From Ruminococcus sp. (lineage in GTDB: Bacteria > Bacillota > Clostridia > Oscillospirales > Ruminococcaceae): a stretch of 55,987 nt of DNA. Positions 1 to 7,169 of the stretch are shown one piece after another; positions within the stretch are counted from its first letter, which is position 1; the number at the start of each line of letters is the position of its first letter. Position numbers and translations under genes: made by a program. The notes under the pieces are model-generated. The model searched no databases, had not been told where the DNA came from, and saw nothing but the letters and a program-made list of their open reading frames with translations. The stretch covers positions 1 through 55,987 of the forward strand of contig JAFUYP010000001.1 in assembly GCA_017470535.1 (NCBI GenBank), in the 5' to 3' direction.

Positions 1-142
1 CAATGGGGTGCGTTTCTTCCTCGGCTCTCTGATAGCCCTGAGCAAAGACATTTCTCACGAAAGTCTCCATTTCGGCACGGTTCATTGATTTGATCTGCTT
101 GTATAATGCACGGTTTACTAATTCTTCGGTTTCGTTATCCAC
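1..142 (-). CDS. hypothetical protein, N-terminal part only
   Basis: The first 47 residues of a gene that runs off the left edge of the window. The start is a GTG at 142, placed by a GGAGGT site about 8 bases upstream; an ATG three bases further upstream is in another frame and stops after a few codons. The visible part is charged and probably helical, with no recognisable domain. It is divergent from the membrane protein gene at 310, and the two share a 167-base intergenic region. Function unknown; probably part of the mobile element. Confidence 0.5.
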   Translation of the reverse strand, partial: MDNETEELVNRALYKQIKSMNRAEMETFVRNVFAQGYQRAEEETHPI

Positions 143-232
143 TGCATTTCACCTCCGATCTGCTCTATAAGTCAATTATAGCACGAACGACGGTATATTG
201 CAATGAAAAGGGTGTGAAAAAGTGTGTGGAGA

Positions 233-261
233 TTGACTTTTTCGGGGGGAAGTGTTATAAT
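233..261 (+). promoter_or_regulatory. sigma-A type promoter
   Basis: TTGACT at 233-238 and TATAAT at 256-261 are separated by 17 bases. It sits about 50 bases upstream of the membrane protein gene that starts at 310. Confidence 0.75.
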
Positions 262-309
262 ATCAATATCAGTTAGCGTCGTATAACCAATTTGAGGTGA
301 TGAAAGATA

Positions 310-816
310 TTGTTGAGCTTTTTATATGGTCTGATCGGTATCATACTGCTTACCGCCTATTGCCTGATCGGTGCTTTCGCTGCACCGCAGATCGCCTATT
401 GGACTATGACACCAAATGCCCAAAAGTTACTTGAAGAATACGGTATCAGCAGGAAGTTCAACCTAAAAGGCAAGATCTCGTTTGCAATACTGACTGCGGT
501 CATTTGCGCTCTGTATCTCATCACAATCATATCAGCAGGAAAACAGGGCGTGAACTCCGGTATGAATTTCTGGCAGCTCAGTATCCGCTTTGTGATATTC
601 TTTTGGATGATCTCTATCTTCGATGCTGTTGTTCTCGACTGGTGGATGTTCACGAAAACAAGGATATTCGGCATACTCTTGAAACAAAAAACGGGAAAGA
701 CACCTTCCGTATGGAGCGTTGAACCGCAATGGGACGGCAAGGAGATACATAAACTTATCATAGAAGTTTTTGTATCGGCGGCACTTGCGTGGATATTTCT
801 GAAAGTGATGAAGTAA
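310..816 (+). CDS. small integral membrane protein, unknown function
   Basis: A 168-residue protein with about four hydrophobic segments, near residues 3-25, 55-75, 90-110 and 148-165. A short charged stretch with several Trp residues lies between the third and fourth. It starts with TTG at 310, behind a GAGGTG site about 10 bases upstream. It has its own strong promoter and a hairpin terminator just downstream, so it is a single-gene unit. I recognise no family or catalytic motif. Its position inside the mobile element suggests accessory cargo, but nothing in the sequence says what it does. Confidence 0.6.
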   Translation: MLSFLYGLIGIILLTAYCLIGAFAAPQIAYWTMTPNAQKLLEEYGISRKFNLKGKISFAILTAVICALYLITIISAGKQGVNSGMNFWQLSIRFVIFFWMISIFDAVVLDWWMFTKTRIFGILLKQKTGKTPSVWSVEPQWDGKEIHKLIIEVFVSAALAWIFLKVMK

Positions 817-827
817 TTGGTGAAACA

Positions 828-863
828 CGGATAGACCGTCCTCATCAGACGGCTATCCGTTTC
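828..863 (+). terminator. hairpin terminator after the membrane protein gene
   Basis: Arms at 828-840 and 848-859 pair almost completely (CGGATAG and CCGTC with GACGG and CTATCCG), followed by TTTCTT. It separates two converging genes and may serve both. Confidence 0.7.
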
Positions 864-866
864 TTA

Positions 867-1088
867 TTATTCCGCATACCCACAATCCGTAACAGTCAGC
901 TCGGTATGCTCGCTGTCCTGCGGATCGTAAATATCATATATCACTGAACTGCACCCCATAGACTTGCAGAACTCTGTTGCCTTGCTAAGAAAATCAGACG
1001 GAATATCAGTGAGAGATCCATTGTTCTTTACAAGCATAACTCCGCTTTTACGCAAGTCCTCTATAAATTCCTCACTCGTCATCATCAT
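867..1088 (-). CDS. small acidic hypothetical protein
   Basis: A 73-residue acidic protein without a recognisable domain. Its start overlaps the end of the zinc-ribbon gene upstream by 17 bases, which suggests translational coupling. It is the last gene of the leftward group that starts with ssb. The length, the overlap and the tight packing support a real gene; function unknown. Confidence 0.5.
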   Translation of the reverse strand: MMMTSEEFIEDLRKSGVMLVKNNGSLTDIPSDFLSKATEFCKSMGCSSVIYDIYDPQDSEHTELTVTDCGYAE

Positions 1089-1254
1089 TCACCTCAACAC
1101 GTTCTTCGCCCTCGCTGGTTTCAAGGGTTACAGCGTGGGCATAGATCAGCCAATCATTCAGGCAGTCAAGGGAGCAGTAGCTCTGATTGGTGTCCTGATG
1201 CTTGTAATAGCTCTTGCCTGCCGGAATTTCCTTATAACAGTTCGCACAAAACAT
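1072..1254 (-). CDS. small zinc-ribbon-like protein
   Basis: A 60-residue protein with two Cys pairs, CANC at residues 3-6 and CSLDC at about 27-31, which could bind one zinc ion in the way of MYM or TRASH type fingers. The C-terminus is strongly acidic. It lies 9 bases after the TnpV-like gene and overlaps the next gene, so it is part of the same leftward transcript. The role is unknown; single small zinc fingers in mobile elements often bind nucleic acid or protein partners, which is only a guess here. Confidence 0.5.
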   Translation of the reverse strand: MFCANCYKEIPAGKSYYKHQDTNQSYCSLDCLNDWLIYAHAVTLETSEGEERVEVNDDDE

Positions 1255-1263
1255 GACCGCACC

Positions 1264-1674
1264 TTACACATATATCATCGCTTCAAACACGCTTTCCCTT
1301 GCCTGCTGCTGAAGCAGATTTCCTATCGCACCCTCGGTGACAATATCACCCTTTTCATGGGCTTCCTGAAACTCACGGCTGTTCGCTTTCAAAAGTTCCT
1401 CCTGACTGTCAAGAGCGTCGAACACCTTGTTGTCAAGGTCGGAGAGATACTGAAAAATCTCCCCATTGTCCACAAGTCTCTGCAAGCGTTCGGGGTTTTC
1501 TTCCTCCGAATAGTGCAGATGATAGCGGATATAGTCACGGAAGAAACGGTGTTCCTCGGTCTTGAATGTCTTAGTGTGAACGTGCGTGACCGTCTGCGTG
1601 TCTGTATCTACTGACCATACGGGCATTTCGCCACGATCAGGCACATTCACAAGCTCCTTGCTCTTAAAGATCAT
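1264..1674 (-). CDS. TnpV-like transposon protein
   Basis: A 136-residue protein that I place in the TnpV family of small mobile-element proteins. The reasons are the general pattern of an aromatic and His-rich region (around RYHLHY), then a segment of the type 'L-x-x-L-V-D-N-G-E-x-x-x-Y-L-x-D-L-D', then a long amphipathic helix ending in an acidic patch. TnpV proteins are common in conjugative and mobilizable elements of Clostridia and have no established biochemical role. It is 9 bases upstream of the zinc-ribbon gene and 9 bases after the surface-protein gene, so it is cotranscribed. The family call rests on memory of the pattern, not on an alignment. Confidence 0.45.
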   Translation of the reverse strand: MIFKSKELVNVPDRGEMPVWSVDTDTQTVTHVHTKTFKTEEHRFFRDYIRYHLHYSEEENPERLQRLVDNGEIFQYLSDLDNKVFDALDSQEELLKANSREFQEAHEKGDIVTEGAIGNLLQQQARESVFEAMIYV

Positions 1675-1683
1675 AGCTGTACC

Positions 1684-2397
1684 TCACTTTTTCTTCTTCA
1701 TCATAAAGTAACCGCTAACTCCCACACCTGCGGCGATAGCCACTCCTGCGATGATCGGCATAGGGTTGCTCTCTGACGCACCTGAACGGCTCTCAGAAAC
1801 GCTTGAAGCGGTGTCGGGTGTAACTTCACTGTCTGAACCCGAAACGCCCTCAGAAGCCGATTCCGTTCCGCCTGAGACCTTGCCGATCACTCTCGGTGAG
1901 CCGTTGCCGTCATCGTCGATATGCCTGCCCTGCGGTACTTCGGGTTCTTCATCGTCCTTTAATGTGCTGAACGGCGGAAAGCTGTCTACGGTGTTGCCGT
2001 TTTCATCGGTCATGATCCAATTGTCCTGCCAATAGGTGAAAGAATAGCTGTGTTCGGGAGTTTCGATAGTCCAGTTGCCGTTGTCATCATCGTTAAAGTC
2101 GAAGTCCTCGATGTAACTGCGGTAGTAGTCCTTGTATTCGTATTTCAGCTCTCCCAGCTCGGACCAGTCATATTCCTCCGAGCCGTAGTTCTCGTCAAGC
2201 CACTTGTCTAACAGGTGGTGCTTGTATGATGCTTCGGGAAAGTCAATGCCGTTATCACCCTTGCCGTTCCACATATCCTCCCATATCTCGGCTTCAATGT
2301 AGTCTCGGTCAAGGTTTTCGGCGGCATAAGCCGTAAGCCCGGAGTTGAGCGCCATTACAGCGCAGAATACCGCAGTTATTAACTTTTTTATGCCCAT
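1684..2397 (-). CDS. secreted, membrane-anchored acidic protein of the mobile element
   Basis: A 237-residue protein with an N-terminal signal peptide (hydrophobic residues 5-20, ending near AYA), a soluble domain rich in Asp, Glu, Trp and Tyr (residues 25-150), a Ser/Glu/Thr-rich linker (160-210), and a C-terminal hydrophobic helix followed by MKKKK. The layout is that of a surface protein held by a C-terminal membrane anchor. There is no LPxTG motif. I chose ATG at 2397 because GGGAGG lies about 8 bases before it; an upstream TTG in frame would put the Shine-Dalgarno site inside the gene. Tightly linked to ssb upstream. Possible roles include cell contact or entry exclusion during transfer, but this is only inferred from position. 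Confidence 0.6.
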   Translation of the reverse strand: MGIKKLITAVFCAVMALNSGLTAYAAENLDRDYIEAEIWEDMWNGKGDNGIDFPEASYKHHLLDKWLDENYGSEEYDWSELGELKYEYKDYYRSYIEDFDFNDDDNGNWTIETPEHSYSFTYWQDNWIMTDENGNTVDSFPPFSTLKDDEEPEVPQGRHIDDDGNGSPRVIGKVSGGTESASEGVSGSDSEVTPDTASSVSESRSGASESNPMPIIAGVAIAAGVGVSGYFMMKKKK

Positions 2398-2419
2398 TTG
2401 ATTATCCTCCCGTATCAAA

Positions 2420-2821
2420 TCAGAACAGCACTCCGCTGTCGCTTACGGCATAGCTTTCGCCGTTATCCTCGGTGATGCTGTTGCTGCCGTCCTCGCCGTT
2501 CTGCTTTCTGCGGTAGCCCGGGAAGTGTACCTCGTTCACCTTGATCTCCACGGAAGAACGTTTCTCGCCGTTCTTCTCAAAGGTGGAACTTCTCAGATTG
2601 CCGACTACGGTGATCATCTCGCCCTTAGAGAACATATCATTGATGAACTCTGCATTATGATTCCATGCAGTGCAGTTGAAGAAGTCTGTTTCGGGCTTCT
2701 CCGCACCCTTCTTCTTGGGGCGTTCAACTGCGATGCGGAACTTGCAGAGGGGTGTCTCGCCTGTGTAGCGGAGTTCGGGATCGGCAGTAAGTCTGCCTGT
2801 TTCGATTACGATGTTGGTCAT
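2420..2821 (-). CDS. ssb: single-stranded DNA-binding protein of the mobile element
   Basis: A 133-residue SSB with one OB fold (residues 1-105). The typical order of motifs is present: an N-terminal G-R-L-T-x-D-P-E-L-R strand, a D-F-F-N-C-x-A-W strand, a K-G-x-x-I-x-V-x-G core, and the final strand before a disordered linker. The C-terminal tip ends in SDSGVLF, not the usual DDDLPF, so it keeps only the final Phe and some acidity; its docking to host repair proteins may differ. It is the first gene of the leftward group. It would protect single-stranded DNA during conjugative transfer or replication of the element. A housekeeping ssb would normally sit between rpsF and rpsR, which are not here. 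Confidence 0.9.
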   Translation of the reverse strand: MTNIVIETGRLTADPELRYTGETPLCKFRIAVERPKKKGAEKPETDFFNCTAWNHNAEFINDMFSKGEMITVVGNLRSSTFEKNGEKRSSVEIKVNEVHFPGYRRKQNGEDGSNSITEDNGESYAVSDSGVLF

Positions 2822-2875
2822 AGTGATTACCTTTCCTTTCTTGGTTTCGGGTTTCTTTTCGTTTGCTATGATTAT

Positions 2876-2904
2876 ATTATACTATGCAATATCCCTATTG
2901 TGAA
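2876..2904 (-). promoter_or_regulatory. promoter of the ssb group
   Basis: On the minus strand, TTCACA (2899-2904) and TATAAT (2876-2881) are 17 bases apart, about 55 bases upstream of ssb. It is divergent from the promoter at 2994. The short sequence ATATCCCTAT occurs near both promoters (about 2889 and 2998) and might be a shared operator. Confidence 0.6.
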
Positions 2905-2993
2905 GTATAATTTTCGGAAGATTTTGAATTTCGGCAATGCGCAGCACAAATGATAGTTTCCTCGGTGTACTTTCACCAAAATTCCGATTATAC

Positions 2994-3022
2994 TTGACAT
3001 ATCCCTATCTATATGATAGAAT
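2994..3022 (+). promoter_or_regulatory. promoter of the zinc-ribbon/RHH and HEPN-like pair
   Basis: TTGACA at 2994-2999 and TAGAAT at 3017-3022 with a 17-base spacer, ending 30 bases before the start at 3053. Confidence 0.7.
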
Positions 3023-3052
3023 GGATATAATAACCGAAATCGGGGTGATAAG

Positions 3053-3481
3053 ATGTATAAACACACTTGTCAGCTCTGCGGAATGGAGTTTGAATCGCCG
3101 TCCGCAAGAGCGAAATACTGCATTTACTGCCGTGACAAGGCACAAGTCCTGCGCAATAAGGCATACAAAGAGAAGAAGCAAGCCGGTGAAGCGGTAGCTA
3201 TCGGAAGTGAACAGGTCTGCTCCCTCTGCGGAAAGACCTACACGGTGACGGCAGGCTCACAAAAATACTGCAAGGAATGCCAGGGAAAACAGGCACGTTC
3301 AAAGAAAATATCCTCCAATGCTCAGTATGCCAAAGCAAATTACAAAACGCTGAAGCTGTATGTATCTGCCGAGGAGCGTGATGCTATCAAGGCTTATGCG
3401 GAGTCGCTGGGAATGAGTGTCAATAAGCTGATGCTCACGGCTCTTGAAGAATATAAAATTAATCATGGTAAGGAGATTTAA
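3053..3481 (+). CDS. zinc-ribbon and ribbon-helix-helix protein
   Basis: A 142-residue basic protein with two zinc-ribbon modules (C-x2-C at residues 6-9 with C-x2-C at about 23-26, and a second set at about 55-58 and 72-75). These are followed by a C-terminal segment (about 95-135) of the form K-L-Y-V-S-A-E-E-R-D-x-I-K-x-Y-A-E-x-x-G-M-S-V-N-K-L. The last segment matches the Arc/MetJ or CopG type of ribbon-helix-helix domain. It is likely a DNA-binding repressor. A 4-base gap separates it from the next gene, so the two are cotranscribed and translationally close. In toxin-antitoxin loci an RHH protein upstream of the toxin is the classic antitoxin layout. Confidence 0.65.
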   Translation: MYKHTCQLCGMEFESPSARAKYCIYCRDKAQVLRNKAYKEKKQAGEAVAIGSEQVCSLCGKTYTVTAGSQKYCKECQGKQARSKKISSNAQYAKANYKTLKLYVSAEERDAIKAYAESLGMSVNKLMLTALEEYKINHGKEI

Positions 3482-3485
3482 AACT

Positions 3486-4184
3486 ATGAATCAGGAAGAT
3501 AAAGAATTTCCACTTGACTCAAAAAAGAACTGTTGCATTTATCTTAATAGAATAATATCATCTTGTGAATTGTGCATGGACAAAATGAAGGCTTATAATA
3601 CTGAACTTAAAGAGTATGTTGACAAGTACAGGGGACAGGATATTGTTCCTTATAAAATATACAGCGAAATGACTGATAAATCCTATAATGTAATATCATA
3701 TCTTGTCAATTTACTCGGTGATTCACAGACGGTATCTATATCGTACTTTAAATATCGAAATTACATAAGTAAGCATATAAAAAGAGGAAATACTGATATT
3801 CCGTTTTTGAAGGCAACTTCGGAAATTTCTGAACTCTTAAATCAATTTAACAGAGAACGAAACTGGCTTAATCATATTCCTGAATCGTTATTGATTGAAG
3901 AATTAAAAAGAGTCGACAATGGGAAAATGGAGTTTCCTATGAATCCCGTAGAAATTATGCATTACAACTATGTAACCTTTGAATATTTTAATAACTTGTA
4001 CTTGTCAAACTGTGAATTTTATGATCGAGCAAGAAGACTAATTCAGTTTGCCAAAAAAGAGTATTCTATGCTTATGGGTTGTAGCATACTCTATCCAAGA
4101 GTTTACTCAAATAAACCTGTAAATGTTGATAAAAGTATTGCTGCAATAGAATCCGCAAAAAAGCAAGGGATTAAAATAGAATAA
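3486..4184 (+). CDS. unknown protein with a HEPN-like R-x4-H motif
   Basis: A 232-residue, mostly helical, Lys/Asn/Tyr-rich protein that is clearly more AT-rich than its neighbours. The start at 3486 is set by AAGGAG at 3470-3475. Residues 125-130 read RNWLNH, matching the R-N-x3-H form of the HEPN ribonuclease motif, within a helical context. A second R-x5-H (RNYISKH) lies at 91-97. HEPN RNases act as toxins, abortive-infection effectors and CRISPR nucleases. The upstream zinc-ribbon/RHH gene would fit as its repressor or antitoxin. The motif is short and can occur by chance, so function is not established. Converges with the relaxase gene, with 5 bases between stops. Confidence 0.5.
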   Translation: MNQEDKEFPLDSKKNCCIYLNRIISSCELCMDKMKAYNTELKEYVDKYRGQDIVPYKIYSEMTDKSYNVISYLVNLLGDSQTVSISYFKYRNYISKHIKRGNTDIPFLKATSEISELLNQFNRERNWLNHIPESLLIEELKRVDNGKMEFPMNPVEIMHYNYVTFEYFNNLYLSNCEFYDRARRLIQFAKKEYSMLMGCSILYPRVYSNKPVNVDKSIAAIESAKKQGIKIE

Positions 4185-4189
4185 TGAAA

Positions 4190-5599
4190 TCACTCCAAAT
4201 CCCCACTCTTTTTCTTCTTCCTGCGCTGTTCTTCCTCGGCTCGCTGCTGTTCGTTGCCGAGGTACTGTTCGATCTGCTGTAAGCTCTTTGACAGCACTTC
4301 GGTTTCATTTGCGGTCTGTGAGTAAAGCGCTTTTTTCTGCTTCTGCTCCGCTTCAAGATCGGAAATAGTTTTCCTTAAAAGCTCAAGGCTCGGTACGCTT
4401 CCCGAAGGGTACCAGTCTTTGAGCTTTTTTACTGCGTCCTTGTACTCATCAAGCTCGTTGCAGAAGTCGCTGTGATATTTCCTTTTGGCTTTCCCCGTAA
4501 GTGATTTCAATCGGTCATTATATGGTTTGTTTTTTACATAGGCTTCCATAAGTTTTAGCTGTGTTCTCAGGTCTTTTATCTGCATACCGATAAGGTCCAG
4601 CTCGTCCTGCAATTTCATTTGCTTGGCAAACGATATCTGAGCTGCACTTTTGGTCTGTTCATAGTCAAGTCCTCGCAGGGCTATCTCATTCATCGCTTTG
4701 CTGACCGCTTTCATGTTTTCACGGTCTGCCCAGCGTGTGAGTGCAGGCGCTTGCAGGAATTTTTCTGAATCGGTCTTTATAATATTTGCAGAAGCAATAT
4801 AAGACATATTCTTTTTGTAATTCCTTATGCGGTTTTTTATCCGTGGAGTTTCATAAAACCAACCCAACGTCCTTGCCCTCGTCATTTTGGAACGAGGGTT
4901 ATTCTCTTTTTGCTCCCTAAGCATAAATTTGAGGTCTATCTTATGATTGGGGTTATAATCTGCAAGCACACCAAAGTCAGCGCATTTCTTTAGAAAATCA
5001 TCAAAATCATCGCTTGATTTTATTACCTGATCTATTGCATATTTCAGCTTTGATTTCCACGAAAGGTGAAACCGATCCATTGACCATTCATAATGGGACT
5101 TACCCTTTGTGCTTTCGTGATCCTCTATTACAGAAAGCCCATGATTTCTGCACACTTCATCTGACATTTCCAACAGCTTGTTGCAGGAGGGATCGCTTTT
5201 GCGGTTTTCAAGCGTTTCAAACGTTCTGCCGTTATACATATTTATGTTATTGAAAATACAGTGGATATGGATATGATCCTTGTCGGTATGAACGGCAAGA
5301 TAATATTGATATTCTCCGTGAAGGAGTTTTTCCGCCAGCTCCTTTCCGACCTCTAAGGCTTTTTCGGGAGTTATTTCCCCGGGCGCAAAACTTTGAATAA
5401 AATGCTGTGAAAGCACAGAGCTTTTTCCCGTTCCTTTTTCAGCTCTGACTTCTTCAAAATCTCGGCTTGCCTGATAGGGATCGTGACTGCAAGCGTTTGT
5501 GACTATCAAAAATCTGTTTTCTGTTTTTGCCGGGCTTGCAATGTAGGCGAGGGCTTTACTTTCAGTAACAGTGATCGGAAAAATTTTAGTTGTTGCCAA
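4190..5599 (-). CDS. mobA: MobA/VirD2-like relaxase (MOBP type)
   Basis: A 469-residue conjugative relaxase that nicks oriT and pilots the strand to the recipient. The N-terminal third holds the transesterase domain: a candidate catalytic Tyr at residue 19 (ALAYI), and the metal-binding histidine triad in HTDKDHIHIH at 104-113. A helical middle part follows, then a coiled-coil C-terminal region rich in Gln, Glu and Lys. The TTG start at 5599 lies inside mobC, with GGAG about 10 bases before it. The two genes overlap by 94 bases, an unusually long overlap that suggests coupled translation. No type IV secretion genes are visible, so in this window the element looks mobilizable, not self-transmissible. 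Confidence 0.88.
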   Translation of the reverse strand: MATTKIFPITVTESKALAYIASPAKTENRFLIVTNACSHDPYQASRDFEEVRAEKGTGKSSVLSQHFIQSFAPGEITPEKALEVGKELAEKLLHGEYQYYLAVHTDKDHIHIHCIFNNINMYNGRTFETLENRKSDPSCNKLLEMSDEVCRNHGLSVIEDHESTKGKSHYEWSMDRFHLSWKSKLKYAIDQVIKSSDDFDDFLKKCADFGVLADYNPNHKIDLKFMLREQKENNPRSKMTRARTLGWFYETPRIKNRIRNYKKNMSYIASANIIKTDSEKFLQAPALTRWADRENMKAVSKAMNEIALRGLDYEQTKSAAQISFAKQMKLQDELDLIGMQIKDLRTQLKLMEAYVKNKPYNDRLKSLTGKAKRKYHSDFCNELDEYKDAVKKLKDWYPSGSVPSLELLRKTISDLEAEQKQKKALYSQTANETEVLSKSLQQIEQYLGNEQQRAEEEQRRKKKKSGDLE

Positions 5600-5910
5600 A
5601 TTTCATTTACTCCATTCTTTATCTCTGCAATATCTTCGAGATAAATGTTTCCTGTTGAATTTACACGGACTGCTATCTGATTTATATTGTTTGAAACGCT
5701 GTTAAGCTTGTTGCGAAAATCTCTAACCGTATCATCGGTGATCTTGATTATCTGTCCGCCGAAGATCATCATACGGACGAAGTCACTTTTGGTCTTATAT
5801 CCGCTGTTTTTGAATTTGGCTTCAAGTATTTCAGCTTCTTCGTCTGAAAGTCTTATCTGAAGCAAATTCTTTTTGCGGTATCTGTCATTCATTTTTTTTA
5901 TTTTGCTCAC
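5506..5910 (-). CDS. mobC: MobC-like relaxosome accessory protein
   Basis: A 134-residue protein of the MobC type. The N-terminus is basic and carries an RHH-like segment of the form L-Q-I-R-L-S-D-E-E-A-E-I-L. It is followed by the family's conserved core F-R-N-K-L-N-x-x-x-N-N-I-N-Q-I-A and a C-terminal helix. MobC proteins bind and open oriT DNA and recruit the relaxase. The start may be GTG at 5910 or ATG at 5892; a GAGGTG overlaps the GTG, which makes the ATG plausible. Directly upstream lies a cluster of perfect palindromes that is a good oriT candidate. Confidence 0.82.
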   Translation of the reverse strand: MSKIKKMNDRYRKKNLLQIRLSDEEAEILEAKFKNSGYKTKSDFVRMMIFGGQIIKITDDTVRDFRNKLNSVSNNINQIAVRVNSTGNIYLEDIAEIKNGVNEIWQQLKFFRSLLLKVKPSPTLQARQKQKTDF

Positions 5911-5950
5911 CTCTTTTTTATGCGGGGTTTTAGGGGCGCTAAGCCCTCTG

Positions 5951-6080
5951 ACAAGCGGTGCGATTTGTCATCTTGTAATGACAAATCGCCGAGCTTGCTG
6001 GGTTTGAAACACGCCGTATCCGGCGTATTGTCATTTTTCAGCTTTTGCTTGTCCGCTTCCTCTCTCCGAGAGGAAGCGGA
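5951..6080. other. candidate origin of transfer (oriT)
   Basis: Three perfect inverted repeats follow one another just upstream of mobC. Arms are at 5960-5971 with 5978-5989 (12 bp, GCGATTTGTCAT and its complement), 6011-6016 with 6021-6026 (6 bp), and 6052-6064 with 6068-6080 (13 bp, 3-base loop). oriT sites of MOBP elements normally lie upstream of the mob genes and carry such repeats next to the nick. The nick site itself cannot be named from the sequence alone. A 71-codon open frame across this stretch is probably not a gene. Confidence 0.6.
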
Positions 6081-6122
6081 GCTATGAGACTTAGATGTTT
6101 TTCTCCTATAAATTAGTACCAA

Positions 6123-6317
6123 AAAAATATCTCAATCGTAAAGTAATTCAAAATAAAAAATTAAAAAAATACAAAGCATGATTCGCTTTAACTTTTAAGA
6201 CAATTACTAACAAATCAATTCTAAAAATATTAAGAGCAGACTATATAAAATTCGGCAATTAAAATTGGCATATCATACAAAATTCAACATAATCTAAACG
6301 TTTTTGTTGTTAAAGTA
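6123..6317. other. AT-rich intergenic stretch
   Basis: About 195 bases of very AT-rich sequence between the oriT candidate and the promoter at 6318. I see no open reading frame, tRNA or clear hairpin in it. Confidence 0.5.
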
Positions 6318-6346
6318 TTGACAAATTACTTTGTATAAGCTATAAT
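6318..6346 (+). promoter_or_regulatory. consensus promoter of the ImmR-like gene
   Basis: A perfect TTGACA (6318-6323), 17-base spacer, perfect TATAAT (6341-6346). It lies 235 bases upstream of the start at 6582, leaving a long untranslated leader. Confidence 0.8.
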
Positions 6347-6581
6347 GTTTACATAGAGATGTAAGCAGTCTTGTTTACAGAGGCTTCGTGATTATAATCT
6401 GTACCTATGGCTACAGGATATCCAACCTTACTTTGCGGAGATGATCACGAGAGACTGTGTTATTATAGAGAGATGCGTTGCAAAGCATATATGCTCTGCT
6501 TAAAACGATAACCACCAGAGAGGTGCTTCCACCATTAAACATCGTTATGCAGCTCAGTGGAAAGGAATACTGGATATCAAA
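6347..6581 (+). other. long untranslated leader of the repressor gene
   Basis: About 230 transcribed bases without a convincing open frame. They contain the near-palindrome AGCATATATGCT (about 6485), a GGTG-CTTC-CACC stem-loop (about 6521) and GGATATCC. A regulatory leader, an operator array for the adjacent repressor, or a small RNA are all possible. I recognise no known riboswitch. Confidence 0.35.
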
Positions 6582-6998
6582 ATGAACTTTAATGATATAC
6601 AACCGAAAGATTACACAAAGACAACCTTTGGTGAATGTATTCGGGCAAGGCGAGAGGAACTAAAACGTTCTGTTCGTGATGTTGCAAAAGCTATTCAGAT
6701 GTCACCCGTATATCTGAGTGACATCGAAAGAGGACTCCGTGTTGCACCTACGGGTGCAAACAAACGAATCAATTATATGGATAATCTGATTAGGGAATTG
6801 AAGATAAGTGAAGGCGAACGCAATGCTTTTTTTACAATGGCAGAAGCAACAACCGGTCGTTTCTCTGACATATCTTCTTATCTTTCAACTTCTCATTCCG
6901 CAAGGGTAGCGTTGCGCCTTGCAAAAGAAGCGGAACTTTCCGAAGATGAATGGCAAAAATTTATTGATCACATTCGGGAATTGCAGACATCAAAATAG
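6582..6998 (+). CDS. XRE-family repressor, ImmR-like
   Basis: A 138-residue regulator with an N-terminal helix-turn-helix (residues 15-60: R-A-R-R-E-E-L-K-R-S-V-R-D-V-A, then S-P-V-Y-L-S-D-I-E-R-G). The C-terminal part is helical and ends W-Q-K-F-I-D-H-I-R-E-L. The combination with a downstream HExxH protein resembles the ImmR-ImmA control pair of ICEBs1-like elements, in which the repressor silences excision and transfer until the protease removes it. That role is inferred from gene order. A strong terminator follows the gene, so the protease gene is transcribed separately or by readthrough. Confidence 0.75.
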   Translation: MNFNDIQPKDYTKTTFGECIRARREELKRSVRDVAKAIQMSPVYLSDIERGLRVAPTGANKRINYMDNLIRELKISEGERNAFFTMAEATTGRFSDISSYLSTSHSARVALRLAKEAELSEDEWQKFIDHIRELQTSK

Positions 6999-7040
6999 TA
7001 CATTTAATTTAGATCTTCTCGGTTATTTAACCGACGATGT

Positions 7041-7093
7041 AACACCTTTACACCGTCAATGTTGAACATTGATAAAGTGTAAGGTGTTTTTTT
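7041..7093 (+). terminator. intrinsic terminator after the repressor gene
   Basis: Outer arms AACACCTTTACAC and GTGTAAGGTGTT enclose an inner TCAATG/CATTGA stem, followed by a run of T. Confidence 0.8.
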
Positions 7094-7169
7094 GTTGTAT
7101 TTAATACAACTATTATTATTGAAAAGTATTATTTCAAGCAAATAATTTTAATGAAAGGGGCATTACCGT

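Noticed and set aside
964-1614. 216-codon plus-strand frame
   Set aside because: Antisense to three tightly packed minus-strand genes with Shine-Dalgarno sites and recognisable zinc or TnpV-like features.
1684-2397. Sortase-anchored surface protein
   Set aside because: There is a C-terminal helix and Lys tail but no LPxTG-like motif before it.
5907-6122. 71-codon minus-strand frame upstream of mobC
   Set aside because: It overlaps three perfect palindromes of the oriT candidate, has no recognisable domain and low-complexity composition.
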